This document shows, piece by piece, positions 14,181-24,197 of a stretch of 37,257 nt of DNA (position 1 is its first letter; each line of letters opens with the position of its first letter). The translations under genes were made by a program, and so were the position numbers. The notes under the pieces were generated by a model that searched no databases, was not told where the DNA came from, and saw nothing but the letters and a program-made list of their open reading frames with translations. The stretch comes from Sterolibacterium sp. Lineage in GTDB: Bacteria > Pseudomonadota > Gammaproteobacteria > Burkholderiales > Rhodocyclaceae. The DNA is taken from the NCBI GenBank assembly GCA_023258955.1, contig JAHFRE010000017.1, forward strand, positions 1 to 37,257. The letters run 5' to 3'.

Positions 14181-14235
14181 TGCAACGGTCCACTTATCAT
14201 CATCGGCATCAAGAACGTTGCACCTTCGTGCAACG
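14181..14235. promoter_or_regulatory. TGCAACG repeats upstream of the SpoIIAA/hemerythrin gene
   Basis: TGCAACG occurs at 14181-14187 and 14229-14235 and inverted at 14216-14222; the last two form an 8-bp hairpin (CGTTGCAC/GTGCAACG, loop CTTC, 14216-14235) without a T-run. It lies in the gene-free stretch 14026-14334, just after a TATACA box (14172-14177). It could be an operator or a structured leader; nothing else was seen in this stretch. Confidence 0.4.
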
Positions 14236-14334
14236 ACGGAGCAAAGACAGCGTTGCCGTTCGATCTTGCATTGCCTTGCACCGATACCAGACGATCGCAA
14301 ATGGCGCTGATCATGTGCACTTGGAGGCAATGTC

Positions 14335-15174
14335 GTGCCGTATGAAATCGCATGGGAACAGCACGGAGCCTGCAGAAGGTGTTGGGGATTCGTGTCGCAA
14401 GACGACATCAGTAAATCCTTTCGGGAACTTCACGAATATCCAAACTACGATCAACTTTGGTACATTCTGAACGACCACACGGAGATGACAGGGCGCGATT
14501 GGGGGCGGGGCGATCTATTGATGCTCTGGGCAAACCACTTGGGCGCATCGGTTGGCAATCCTGAACTAATCGATATCGTGGTTACTGCGGATAGGGAGCT
14601 AGCTGAAGACTTCCGTGGGAATGTCGCAATTCGACGCCTTCCAAATCCGATGGAGTTCTTTGAGACGCTTGCGGTCGCGACATCTCGTGTCGCAGAAATT
14701 GTGCAAATGCGCTGCGCTGGTTACGGCGCCGCCAAGCGGCATGGAGACGGAGTCGCGGAGAGCGGATCAGCAGACCCAGCGCGCGCCGAGACATCGAGCG
14801 CGGCAACGCAGGAGGACATGGTCTCCATCGCCGCTGAACACGAAAAGCTCGCGCGGCTGCTCAGGGCGACAGACAAAGACCTCGGCCGGGCTTGCACGGA
14901 TGGCAGGTTGATGAGCACCTGCAGCAGATTGCAGGTTGTGCTGACAGAATTGTTCGCGCGTGAAGAAGCTGTAATCAAACTGATCGGAATGCCTGACAGC
15001 GAACAGAGAAGGCACATTGTGGAGCATGACCGTCTGCTGGCGATGTTCAATGATTTGCATTTGGCTTCATTGCATAACGGCAACACGATGCTGTCTGAGT
15101 TCTATCAGAAGCTGAGAGGCGAGCTACAGAAGCACATCAGTGGAGGCAACGAGCACTTTGTACACGGCTGCTGA
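14335..15174 (+). CDS. SpoIIAA-like (STAS/SEC14-type) domain fused to a degenerate hemerythrin-like domain
   Basis: GTG at 14335 is chosen because GGAGG (14323-14327) is seven bases upstream. The protein has 279 residues. Residues 1-~118 begin MPYEIAWEQHGACRRCWGFV, the opening of SpoIIAA-like proteins, and continue with the alternating strand/helix pattern of that fold. A charged linker (~128-158) follows. Residues ~160-275 align with hemerythrin: AAEHEKL for the first His helix, FAREEAVIKLIG for the central helix, RRHIVEHDRLL for the H-x3-H pair, and LQKHISGGNEHF at the end. The His normally before FxxEE is Leu and the final Asp is Asn, so the di-iron site is probably incomplete. It is likely a soluble sensory or regulatory protein. 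It is the first host gene after the element. Confidence 0.6.
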   Translation: MPYEIAWEQHGACRRCWGFVSQDDISKSFRELHEYPNYDQLWYILNDHTEMTGRDWGRGDLLMLWANHLGASVGNPELIDIVVTADRELAEDFRGNVAIRRLPNPMEFFETLAVATSRVAEIVQMRCAGYGAAKRHGDGVAESGSADPARAETSSAATQEDMVSIAAEHEKLARLLRATDKDLGRACTDGRLMSTCSRLQVVLTELFAREEAVIKLIGMPDSEQRRHIVEHDRLLAMFNDLHLASLHNGNTMLSEFYQKLRGELQKHISGGNEHFVHGC

Positions 15175-15440
15175 GGCGCAATAGTTGCAGGGCTGTCTTT
15201 GGCATATTGCATCGATGCAACCATGCAGCTGTCCGACAAAGTGGCGGGTCAACGCGGGCGCCATTCTCAAGACGCGCTTCAAGGCTGCGTCGTCATAGGC
15301 TGACGGTTTGGCATAGGGGGCGGCCCGACCGGGGTACGCCTAGCAGCAGCGAATTGCCGTCCTTTACTCGCGCCAAGACGCGCAAGCTGTGACCTACTTC
15401 CTATTCCAAGTGGCTAATCCGCTCTACAGTCCTTCCAGCG

Positions 15441-15532
15441 CAAGTGAATTGGCAAACCTGTTGAAAGACAGGGTCGCAAAGCCACCGGGCTGACGGGAAT
15501 GTTTCCCAAGCTAGCGGGGTTGCCGGACCGGA
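15441..15532 (+). promoter_or_regulatory. Cyclic di-GMP-I (GEMM-I) riboswitch
   Basis: The aptamer core is directly readable: GGCAAACC (15451-15458), hairpin CCTGT/ACAGG capped by a GAAA tetraloop (15457-15472), the invariant GTCGCAAAGCC (15473-15483), CCGG, a second arm with GGGAA/TTCCC (15495-15507), then CTAGCGGGGTTGCCGG (15511-15526). These match the GEMM-I consensus. A TACAGT box at 15425-15430 could place the transcript start about 10 bases before the aptamer. The start codon of the Calx-beta/RTX gene is 63 bp downstream, after GAGAGG at 15582-15587; no unmistakable terminator is seen in between, so control may act on translation. The preceding 15175-15440 shows nothing else identifiable. 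Confidence 0.9.
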
Positions 15533-15595
15533 GAAGGGGTTCGCTAACATCGTTGTGTGGCTTCTTGAAAGATCAAATTTTGAGAGGCTAAGAAC

Positions 15596-17467
15596 ATGGC
15601 ATCGAGCGCATCAGCGGCAAGATCCAGCGGCAATTCAGGCAAGGGTTCACCCACCGTCTCCCTGGCGAGCGATGTCGATACGCTTGCCGACAACGGGATC
15701 GCCATCCTCAAATTCACCTTCTCCGACAAGCCGGTCGGCTTCGCCCTGGACGATATCAAGGTCAGCAACGGCACCGTGACGAATCTGATCCAGGATGCAA
15801 CCAACCCGAACATCTATACGGCCATCTTCATCGGCGGACTCAATGAGAAGTCGATGATGTCGACGATCCAACTGGATGGCGCGTACACCGATCTCCTGGG
15901 CAGGGACGGAACCCCGAGCAATACCGTCACCATCAAGAATCTGGAAACAAAAATTACGCCAACGGTCGGCTTTACCTCGAACAACGCGTCGATGCCCGAG
16001 GGAAATTCTGGCACCACGCCGTTCAACTTCACCGTCCAGTTGTCCTCGCCCGTGACCGAACCTGTGACCGTGTATTACAGCACCGACGCCAACAGCGGCG
16101 GCTCGGCAAAAGCCAACACCGACTATGTTCCGGTCACCAGCAGCGTCACCTTCGCCCCGGGTGAGACAAGCAAGACGATTGCAGTCAATGTGATCGGTGA
16201 TACGACCTACGAGGCGAATGAATACTTCTATCTGAGCCTGACCTCAGCCAAGAACGCCACCATCGTCACCAATGGCGCTGAGGGTTACCGGAATAGCTGG
16301 GTTGCGGCGACCATCAGCAACGACGATGCGGCGTCGACCCCGACGGTCGGCTTTACCTCCAACAACGCGTCGATGACCGAGGGAAATTCGGGAACGAAGG
16401 CTTTCAACTTTACGCTGCAGTTGTCGGCGGCCGCCAAAGAGCCGGTAACCGTGAACTACAGCACTGAGGCCAATACGGGTGGTTCAGCCAAGGCGACCAC
16501 CGACTACATTCCGGTGACCAGCAGCGTGACCTTCGCTCCGGGTGAAACGTCGAAAGTTGTCTCGGTCAATGTGATCGGCGACACGACCTACGAAGCAAAC
16601 GAATATTTTTACCTGAGCCTGACTTCGGCGACCAACGGCACCATCGTCACCAATGGCGCTGAGGGTTATCGGAGCAGCTGGGTAGCCGCCACCATCATCA
16701 ACGACGACGCACCATCGCTACCGACGGTGGGCTTCACCTCCAACAACGCTTCGATCACAGAAGGCAATTCAGGAACGAAGCCGTTCAACTTTACGCTGCA
16801 ACTGTCGGCAGCGTCAAAGGATCCGGTCACGGTGCATTACAGCACCGAAGCGAATACCGGCGGCTCGGCCAAAGCCAACACAGACTATGTTCCGGTCACC
16901 AGCAGTGTGACCTTCGCCCCGGGGGAGACAAGCAAGACAGTTGCCGTTGCTGTGATCGGTGATAGGGTCTACGAAGCAAATGAATACTTCTATCTGAGCC
17001 TGACCTCTGCCCAGAACGCCAACATCGTCACCAACGGCGCCGAGGGCTACAGAAACAGTTGGGTTGCGGCGACCATCAGCAACGACGACCTGCCCAGCAC
17101 GACTTTGGGGATCTTCGGCACGCCCGGCAAAGATACACTTGGCGGGAAATCGGGCGACGATTACCTGGACGGCAAAGGCGGCCCCGACCTGCTGACTGGC
17201 TACGCCGGCAGCGATACCTTCGTGCTTGCGAAAGCATACGCTGCCAAGACAGCTGACGCAGCCGCGCAGATCATGGACTTTGGCCACGGCGTCGACCACA
17301 TTGGTCTTCTCGGCGACCTGAGCTACAGCGGACTCAAGATCAGTCAAGGCAGCGCCGCTCATGCAGCTGATGCGATCGTGGCATTGCCATCCGGCGACGT
17401 TCTCGCCATTCTTGTCGGTGTGAATGCTGCGACGATTGGTGCTGCCGATTTTGTAGCGGTTGCCTGA
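15596..17467 (+). CDS. Calx-beta repeat RTX surface/secreted protein under c-di-GMP riboswitch control
   Basis: The protein has 623 residues; GAGAGG is eight bases before the ATG. Domains: an Ig-like module of the BapA type (~18-120, with FTFSDKPVGFALDDIKVSNG), three Calx-beta repeats of exactly 127 residues (~123-503, each with NASxTEGNSGT, DYxPVTSSVTFAPGETSK and YEANEYFYLSLTSA), then RTX-type calcium-binding nonapeptides (~508-545: GTPGKDTLGGKSGDDYLDG) and a C-terminal region ending DFVAVA. There is no N-terminal signal peptide; such proteins leave the cell by type I secretion through a C-terminal signal. The probable role is an extracellular adhesin or matrix protein, fitting the cyclic di-GMP riboswitch upstream. 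No type I secretion genes are in the window. A terminator follows at 17508. Confidence 0.88.
   Translation: MASSASAARSSGNSGKGSPTVSLASDVDTLADNGIAILKFTFSDKPVGFALDDIKVSNGTVTNLIQDATNPNIYTAIFIGGLNEKSMMSTIQLDGAYTDLLGRDGTPSNTVTIKNLETKITPTVGFTSNNASMPEGNSGTTPFNFTVQLSSPVTEPVTVYYSTDANSGGSAKANTDYVPVTSSVTFAPGETSKTIAVNVIGDTTYEANEYFYLSLTSAKNATIVTNGAEGYRNSWVAATISNDDAASTPTVGFTSNNASMTEGNSGTKAFNFTLQLSAAAKEPVTVNYSTEANTGGSAKATTDYIPVTSSVTFAPGETSKVVSVNVIGDTTYEANEYFYLSLTSATNGTIVTNGAEGYRSSWVAATIINDDAPSLPTVGFTSNNASITEGNSGTKPFNFTLQLSAASKDPVTVHYSTEANTGGSAKANTDYVPVTSSVTFAPGETSKTVAVAVIGDRVYEANEYFYLSLTSAQNANIVTNGAEGYRNSWVAATISNDDLPSTTLGIFGTPGKDTLGGKSGDDYLDGKGGPDLLTGYAGSDTFVLAKAYAAKTADAAAQIMDFGHGVDHIGLLGDLSYSGLKISQGSAAHAADAIVALPSGDVLAILVGVNAATIGAADFVAVA
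15962..17104 (+). repeat. Three tandem 381-bp repeats encoding Calx-beta domains
   Basis: Landmarks recur exactly 381 bp apart (15962, 16343, 16724), each beginning with ACGGTsGGCTTyACCTC-type sequence. The units stay in frame and are highly similar at both DNA and protein level, so unit number can change by recombination. Confidence 0.88.
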
Positions 17468-17507
17468 CGACCCTTGTAGCTTCGATTGCAGCAACGGGCG
17501 GACGCAC

Positions 17508-17535
17508 AGGCCACCCTTCGCGGTGGCCTCTTCAT
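17508..17535 (+). terminator. Rho-independent terminator after the Calx-beta gene
   Basis: An 8-bp perfect stem AGGCCACC (17508-17515)/GGTGGCCT (17522-17529) has loop CTTCGC and is followed by CTTCATTT. It lies 40 bases past the stop. Confidence 0.7.
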
Positions 17536-17573
17536 TTCGGACTCCGCGTGTGAGTTGCGCGCGGCGCGTTCGA

Positions 17574-17729
17574 TCAATTCGTGTGTTCGCGCGCCTCGTT
17601 CTTTATCGCCTGTCCCGCCTGCTGAATGTCCTTGCCCGCGCCCTCGACCGTATTGCAGCCGGCAACCGTTCCAAACAAACCCGCCAGCAATAGGCCGGTC
17701 AAAAGCGACGTGAATATTCTGCCTATCAT
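17574..17729 (-). CDS. Entericidin-family small lipoprotein
   Basis: The protein has 51 residues. The ATG at 17729 has GGGAG (17736-17740) seven bases upstream; longer in-frame extensions are unlikely. The N-terminal signal IFTSLLTGLLLAGLFGTVAG ends in a lipobox before Cys28, and the mature part (CNTVEGAGKDIQQAGQAIKN) is the standard entericidin A/B sequence. Entericidins are tiny outer-membrane-directed lipoproteins, in enterics linked to stationary-phase lysis as a toxin/antidote pair; here there is only one copy. It is convergent with the Calx-beta gene. Confidence 0.9.
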   Translation of the reverse strand: MIGRIFTSLLTGLLLAGLFGTVAGCNTVEGAGKDIQQAGQAIKNEAREHTN

Positions 17730-17998
17730 GATGAAGCTCCCGTGGTGACGACGCATTGCAGAACCAATCTCACGCAAGACAATGCGTCTGGAATGTCGCG
17801 CATTCCTATCATGCGCTAGCAACGGCAGAATCTCCGTGCGCCAGCGCACAGAGCCCATCCGGGTGCCGCCCGACCGCGGTGTGGTCGCCACGATTGGCGG
17901 CGGTGAGCCGGCCGCTCGGCGCGAGCGTTCGCTCAGCCAGCGGCGGTTATCCGACTATACTTGAGGTCAGCGCCAGTTCATATTACGGAGGCCTCAGC

Positions 17999-18364
17999 AT
18001 GCTACTCGGACTGCGTACCGCGATCTACCCGGCACCCGACCTCAACGCCGCCAAGCTTTGGTATTCACGGTTGCTTGACCAGGCACCGTACTTCGATCAA
18101 CCGTTCTACGTCGGCTTTGCTGTTGGCGGATTTGAATTGGGTCTGCTACCGGATGGGCAGCCTGGCACAGCCGGTGCGCAACCGCTGTGGGGTGTGGAGA
18201 ACATCGAATCGGCTTACGCTCGCCTGCTCGATCTGGGCGCCGCGCCGCTCGAACCGATCGCGGAGGTCGGCGAAGGCATCAAGGTTGCCGCTGTGCGCGA
18301 CCCCTTCGGCAACCGCCTGGGAATCATCGAAAATCCGCAATTTGATCCGCGTTCTGTGCGCTGA
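17999..18364 (+). CDS. VOC-superfamily (glyoxalase/bleomycin-resistance type) protein
   Basis: The protein has 121 residues. ATG at 17999 follows GGAGG (17987-17991) by seven bases; a TATACT box lies at 17956-17961. The pattern is that of a single VOC module of paired beta-alpha-beta-beta-beta units: LRTAIYPAPDLNAAKLWYSR at the start, FYVGFAVGGFELGLLPDG in the middle, and VAAVRDPFGNRLGIIENP at the end. Members bind a metal or small ligand between two modules and include glyoxalases, dioxygenases and antibiotic-binding proteins. The specific activity cannot be read. It is 45 bp before the pqi operon and could be co-transcribed. Confidence 0.88.
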   Translation: MLLGLRTAIYPAPDLNAAKLWYSRLLDQAPYFDQPFYVGFAVGGFELGLLPDGQPGTAGAQPLWGVENIESAYARLLDLGAAPLEPIAEVGEGIKVAAVRDPFGNRLGIIENPQFDPRSVR

Positions 18365-18409
18365 TCAATTGCATCCTGTCATGTCCATGGCGTGTTTGCG
18401 CGAGATGCG

Positions 18410-19048
18410 ATGAACCCGAGCCAGCGAATGCCGCCTGCCGTGAGTCCGAACGCCAAACTGATCGCCTGCCACGATTGCGATCTGCTGCAACGGGAGGCCC
18501 CCTTGCCGGCTGCCGGCGCGGCCATCTGCAGGCGCTGCGGCGCCGTGCTCTATCGCAGCAATCCGGGGAGCGTCGAGCGCACCCTGGCGTTGACCGTTGC
18601 GGCGGCGGTTCTGCTGGCGATCAGCAACGTTTCCCCCATCGTCGCCATCGAAAGCCAGGGCCAGCGCAACGCCAGCACGCTGTTCGGCGCCGTGCTCAGT
18701 CTGTGGAACGACGGGCTGATGCCGGTCGCCGCGTTGGTGTTCATGACGACGATATTGATCCCAGCCGTCGAACTGGGCACGATGATCTTTCTGCTGGCGA
18801 GCAGCCGGCCGCCGCCCAGATTGCTGCGCCTGTTGCTGGCGATCCGGCCCTGGGCCATGGTCGAGATCTTCATGCTCGGCTTGCTGGTGTCGATCCAAAA
18901 ACTCGCCCATCTGGCAACGATCATTCCGGGCGTGGCGCTGTGGTCGTTTGGGGCGCTGATGCTGGTCTTCGCTGCCCTCACGGCGACGTTCAACGTGCAC
19001 GAGCTCTGGCGCAACATGCCGCGCCAGAGCGTTGTCAGCGATGGCTGA
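18410..19048 (+). CDS. pqiA: PqiA-family inner-membrane protein (first module)
   Basis: The protein has 212 residues from ATG 18410 (a GTG six codons earlier is possible). It begins with a cytoplasmic zinc ribbon (ACHDCDLLQ and CRRCGAVL) followed by about four membrane helices, including LALTVAAAVLLAISNVSPIV and MVEIFMLGLLVSIQKLAHLA. This is one half of the two-module PqiA of Escherichia coli; here the halves are separate genes. PqiA works with the MCE protein PqiB in lipid movement between the inner and outer membrane. The 3' end overlaps the second module gene by eight bases (ATGGCTGA). Confidence 0.9.
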   Translation: MNPSQRMPPAVSPNAKLIACHDCDLLQREAPLPAAGAAICRRCGAVLYRSNPGSVERTLALTVAAAVLLAISNVSPIVAIESQGQRNASTLFGAVLSLWNDGLMPVAALVFMTTILIPAVELGTMIFLLASSRPPPRLLRLLLAIRPWAMVEIFMLGLLVSIQKLAHLATIIPGVALWSFGALMLVFAALTATFNVHELWRNMPRQSVVSDG

Positions 19049-19679
19049 GCAAAGCGCGGCCGAACTCGGCCTATACGCCTGCCGCGTCTGCGCGATGATC
19101 GCGCGACCGACGCCAGCGGCCGCCGACGACAGCTGTCCGCGCTGCGGCGCCGGGCTGCAGCGCCGCGCGCCGCACAGCGTCAGCCGCACCTGGGCCCTGC
19201 TGTGCGCCGCCGCCATCCTTTACGTCCCGGCCAATCTGCTGCCGGTGATGGAGACCGCCTCGCTGTTCGGCAAGCAGCAGGACACCATCATGAGCGGGGT
19301 GATCTACCTCTGGGCGAGCGGTTCCTGGCCCCTGGCGGCGCTGGTGTTCTTCGCCAGCATCGTCGTGCCGGCGGGCAAGCTGATCCTGCTCGGGCTGCTC
19401 GCGGCATCGGTGCAATGGCGGGCGCAATGGCTACCCTACGAGCGCACCCGACTGTATCGACTGGTGGAGTTTGTCGGCCGCTGGTCGATGCTCGATATCT
19501 ACGTGGTGACGCTGCTGGCGGCGCTGGTGCGCCTGCAATCGCTGGCCACGATCAAGGTCGGACCGGGTGCGGTGGCCTTCGGCGCGGTGGTGGTGATGAC
19601 CATGCTCGCCTCGATGGCCTTCGACCCGCGACTGATCTGGGATAACCTCAAGGACGACCGTGACCCTCGACCCGAGTGA
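19041..19679 (+). CDS. pqiA: PqiA-family inner-membrane protein (second module)
   Basis: The ATG at 19041, which overlaps the upstream stop, is preferred over a TTG at 19032. The protein has 212 residues. It again has a zinc ribbon (ACRVCAMIA and CPRCGAGL) and about four membrane helices (WALLCAAAILYVPANLLPVM, LAALVFFASIVVPAGKLIL, MLDIYVVTLLAALVRLQSLA, AFGAVVVMTMLASMAF). The PANLLPVM and IVVPAGKL motifs are typical of PqiA/YebS proteins. It is the membrane partner for the MCE protein that follows with a 20-base overlap. Confidence 0.9.
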   Translation: MAEQSAAELGLYACRVCAMIARPTPAAADDSCPRCGAGLQRRAPHSVSRTWALLCAAAILYVPANLLPVMETASLFGKQQDTIMSGVIYLWASGSWPLAALVFFASIVVPAGKLILLGLLAASVQWRAQWLPYERTRLYRLVEFVGRWSMLDIYVVTLLAALVRLQSLATIKVGPGAVAFGAVVVMTMLASMAFDPRLIWDNLKDDRDPRPE

Positions 19680-21288
19680 ATTTCCTGAAGCCACAGCGGT
19701 AGCCCGGCGCCGCCGCCTGCCGCAGCTGGTGTGGCTGGTTCCCTTCGTCGCTGCGGTCCTGGGCGGCTGGCTGTTGCTCGACTTTATGGCGCAGCGCGGA
19801 CCGACCGTGGTCATCAGCTTCCTCAGCGCCGAGGGCCTCGAGCCGGGCAAGACCCGCATCCGCTACAAGGACGTCGACATCGGTGAGGTCAAGCAGATCG
19901 CTCTGTCCCAGGACCGCAGCCGGGTCCTGGTGACCGCCAAACTGGTCAAGCAGGCCGAAGACTTCCTGGCGGCCGACACCCGCTTCTGGGTGGTGCGACC
20001 GCGCGTCTCCGGCGGCAGGATTTCGGGGCTGGGGACGCTGCTGTCCGGCGCCTACATCGGCCTCGACATCGGCAAGTCCGAAGAGACCAGCCGCGAGTTC
20101 GTCGGACTGGAAGTCGCACCCATCCTCGCCAGCGATTTGCCCGGACGCCAATTCGTGTTGCGGGCCGACGATATCGGCTCCCTCGACATCGGCTCGCCGG
20201 TCTATTACCGGCGCATGCAGGCGGGCGAGGTGGTGGCGCACGAGCTCGACCGGAGCGGTGGCAACGTCGCCATCAAGGTGTTCATCCACGCACCCTACGA
20301 CCGCTTTGTGTCGACCCGCACCCGCTTCTGGAACGCCAGCGGTGTCGACATTTCACTCGACGCCAACGGCGTGCGCCTGCAATCGCAGTCGCTGCTCTCG
20401 GTCATGCTTGGCGGCATCGCCTTCGAGACCCCCGGTGGCAGCTCGGGCGAAGCGGAGGCGCCGCTCAATGCAGCGTTCGTGCTGCATCCCGATCGCGCGC
20501 TGGCGCTCAAGGCACCCGACGGCGTGCCGATGCTGATGACCCTCAACTTTGGCGAGTCGATCCGCGGATTGACGCCGGGGGCTCCGGTCAATTTCCGCGG
20601 CATCGACGTCGGTGAAGTGCTCGGCGTCGGCGTCGAATACGAGCAGGGTCGCGACTGGTTCCATTTTCCGGTGCGCATCGCGGTATACACCGAGCGCTTC
20701 GGCTTGCGCGGCGACGGCAAGGGCCGCGGCAGGGAGAGCGGCGGCCGCGTCGAGCAGGGACTGCTCAAAGCCATGCGCGAACGCGGCCTGCGCGCACAGT
20801 TGCGCACCGGTAACCTGTTGACCGGACAGCTCTACGTGGCCCTGGATTTCTTCCCGGAGCTCAAGCAGAGCGGCGTCGACTGGAGCAAGCGGCCGCTGGA
20901 GTTGCCGACGGTGCGCGGCAATTTTGAGAACCTGCAGGACTCTCTGGCAAAAATTCTGGGAAAGCTGGAAAAGCTGCCACTCGATGAAATCGCCGGCGAT
21001 CTGCGCACCGTCCTCAAATCCCTGGACCACAGCGTGAACAGCCTGGACAAGCTGGCGCAGCGCGTCGAGGGCGAACTTGCCCCGGAGCTGGTCGCCGGCC
21101 TCAAGGACTTGCGCAGCACGCTGGGCTCGGTCGAGCGGCTGCTGGCGAGCGACGCACCCCTGCAGCAGGACATGCGCGAGGCGCTGCGCGAGGTCGCCCG
21201 TGCGGCCCAATCCTTCCGCACGCTGTCCGATACGCTCGAGCATCAGCCGAGCGCGATCATCTGGGGTAAATCCGAGGACAAGCGCTGA
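19660..21288 (+). CDS. pqiB: PqiB-like MCE-domain lipid-transport protein
   Basis: The protein has 542 residues from a GTG inside the preceding gene. It has one N-terminal membrane anchor (~22-44), then three MCE domains (~46-140, ~160-250, ~290-405), each opening with the GPTVVISFLSAEGLEPGKT-like strand pattern and RYKDVDIGEV/NFRGIDVGEVLG loops. A long helical region follows (~425-530, LEKLPLDEIAGDLRTVLKSL). In E. coli PqiB stacks MCE rings into a periplasmic tunnel whose C-terminal helices form a needle, reaching toward the outer membrane. The usual third partner, lipoprotein PqiC, is not encoded next to it; icd follows instead. Confidence 0.92.
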   Translation: MTLDPSEFPEATAVARRRRLPQLVWLVPFVAAVLGGWLLLDFMAQRGPTVVISFLSAEGLEPGKTRIRYKDVDIGEVKQIALSQDRSRVLVTAKLVKQAEDFLAADTRFWVVRPRVSGGRISGLGTLLSGAYIGLDIGKSEETSREFVGLEVAPILASDLPGRQFVLRADDIGSLDIGSPVYYRRMQAGEVVAHELDRSGGNVAIKVFIHAPYDRFVSTRTRFWNASGVDISLDANGVRLQSQSLLSVMLGGIAFETPGGSSGEAEAPLNAAFVLHPDRALALKAPDGVPMLMTLNFGESIRGLTPGAPVNFRGIDVGEVLGVGVEYEQGRDWFHFPVRIAVYTERFGLRGDGKGRGRESGGRVEQGLLKAMRERGLRAQLRTGNLLTGQLYVALDFFPELKQSGVDWSKRPLELPTVRGNFENLQDSLAKILGKLEKLPLDEIAGDLRTVLKSLDHSVNSLDKLAQRVEGELAPELVAGLKDLRSTLGSVERLLASDAPLQQDMREALREVARAAQSFRTLSDTLEHQPSAIIWGKSEDKR

Positions 21289-21419
21289 GCCGCCGCCGCG
21301 CCTCGGGCCGTCGCCAGCGCGCAGCGCAGCGGTTCTCGAGCCGCCGGAATCGGATAAAATAACAAGTTAAACCGCCGCTCCACGACCAGGGCAAACCAAC
21401 GAACCGCAAGGGGATCAGC

Positions 21420-23645
<2,226 letters not shown>

Positions 23646-23797
23646 CCCGGGAGCGCCACGCCCGGCCGCTCTCCGCCCGGTTCGATAGGCCCTAGCCCGC
23701 TGTGGCGACGGTCGTCAAGCGCAAGCCGCACACAAGCGGTATAGTTTGACGACCCAGCCGACCTGGCCGCAGTCGAGAACAGCGAAAGGAGACTATC

Positions 23798-24100
23798 GTG
23801 TTGCATCGATTCCGTGAACTCGGTTTGATCGCGGCGGTGGCGCTGCTCGCCACTTTGCTCTGCCCGGCAGCGGGCGCGGCGCAGAGGGCTGCGCCGACGC
23901 CCAAGCCGACGGCGGATCCGCTGCGGGACAGCGCGACGCCGGTGTACGGCCTGGCGAAGAGCGGCGGGCCGCGGGTCATCACGGTGCACGGTTTCATGGA
24001 CAACCTGAAGATGTGCCGGCAGATCGCGGGGCTGCTCAACCGGGACGAGTCGCGCGAAACGCTCTTTTCCTGCGTCAAGCTCAGCGACGGCGGCAAATGA
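23798..24100 (+). CDS. Small exported protein of unknown function
   Basis: The GTG at 23798 follows AAAGGAGA (23785-23792) by five bases; a TATAGT box (23740-23745) may serve as -10. The protein has 100 residues. Residues 1-28 form a signal peptide (LIAAVALLATLLCPAAGAAQ), so the mature ~72-residue protein is periplasmic. It has a Pro/Ala-rich start, then RVITVHGFMDNLKMCRQIAG, and two cysteines (in KMCRQ and FSCVK) about 22 residues apart that could form a disulphide. The family is not recognised. Confidence 0.75.
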   Translation: MLHRFRELGLIAAVALLATLLCPAAGAAQRAAPTPKPTADPLRDSATPVYGLAKSGGPRVITVHGFMDNLKMCRQIAGLLNRDESRETLFSCVKLSDGGK

Positions 24101-24140
24101 GCTGAGCGTGGCGTGGCCCCCCGCGCAGCGCTGCTTCCCG

Positions 24141-24197
24141 GCTAGCACCAGCTACCTGCTGGCACGTAGCCGGTGCCAGCACGTAACAGGTGCTAGC
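24141..24197. repeat. 57-bp nested hairpin between convergent genes
   Basis: The outer arms GCTAGCACC (24141-24149)/GGTGCTAGC (24189-24197) and inner arms GCTGGCAC (24158-24165)/GTGCCAGC (24173-24180) form a long imperfect stem around GTAGCCG. The right arm contains the TAG stop of the hybrid kinase. There is no T-run, so it may act as a bidirectional processing/stability hairpin or be a REP-like element rather than a classical terminator. Confidence 0.6.

Noticed and set aside
15207-15392. Short open frame before the riboswitch
   Set aside because: It has no Shine-Dalgarno and a basic low-quality sequence, and the stretch is better read as untranslated leader or promoter DNA.
15962-17104. 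Tandem repeats as a CRISPR array
   Set aside because: The 381-bp units are contiguous, in frame and encode Calx-beta domains; there are no spacers and no cas genes.
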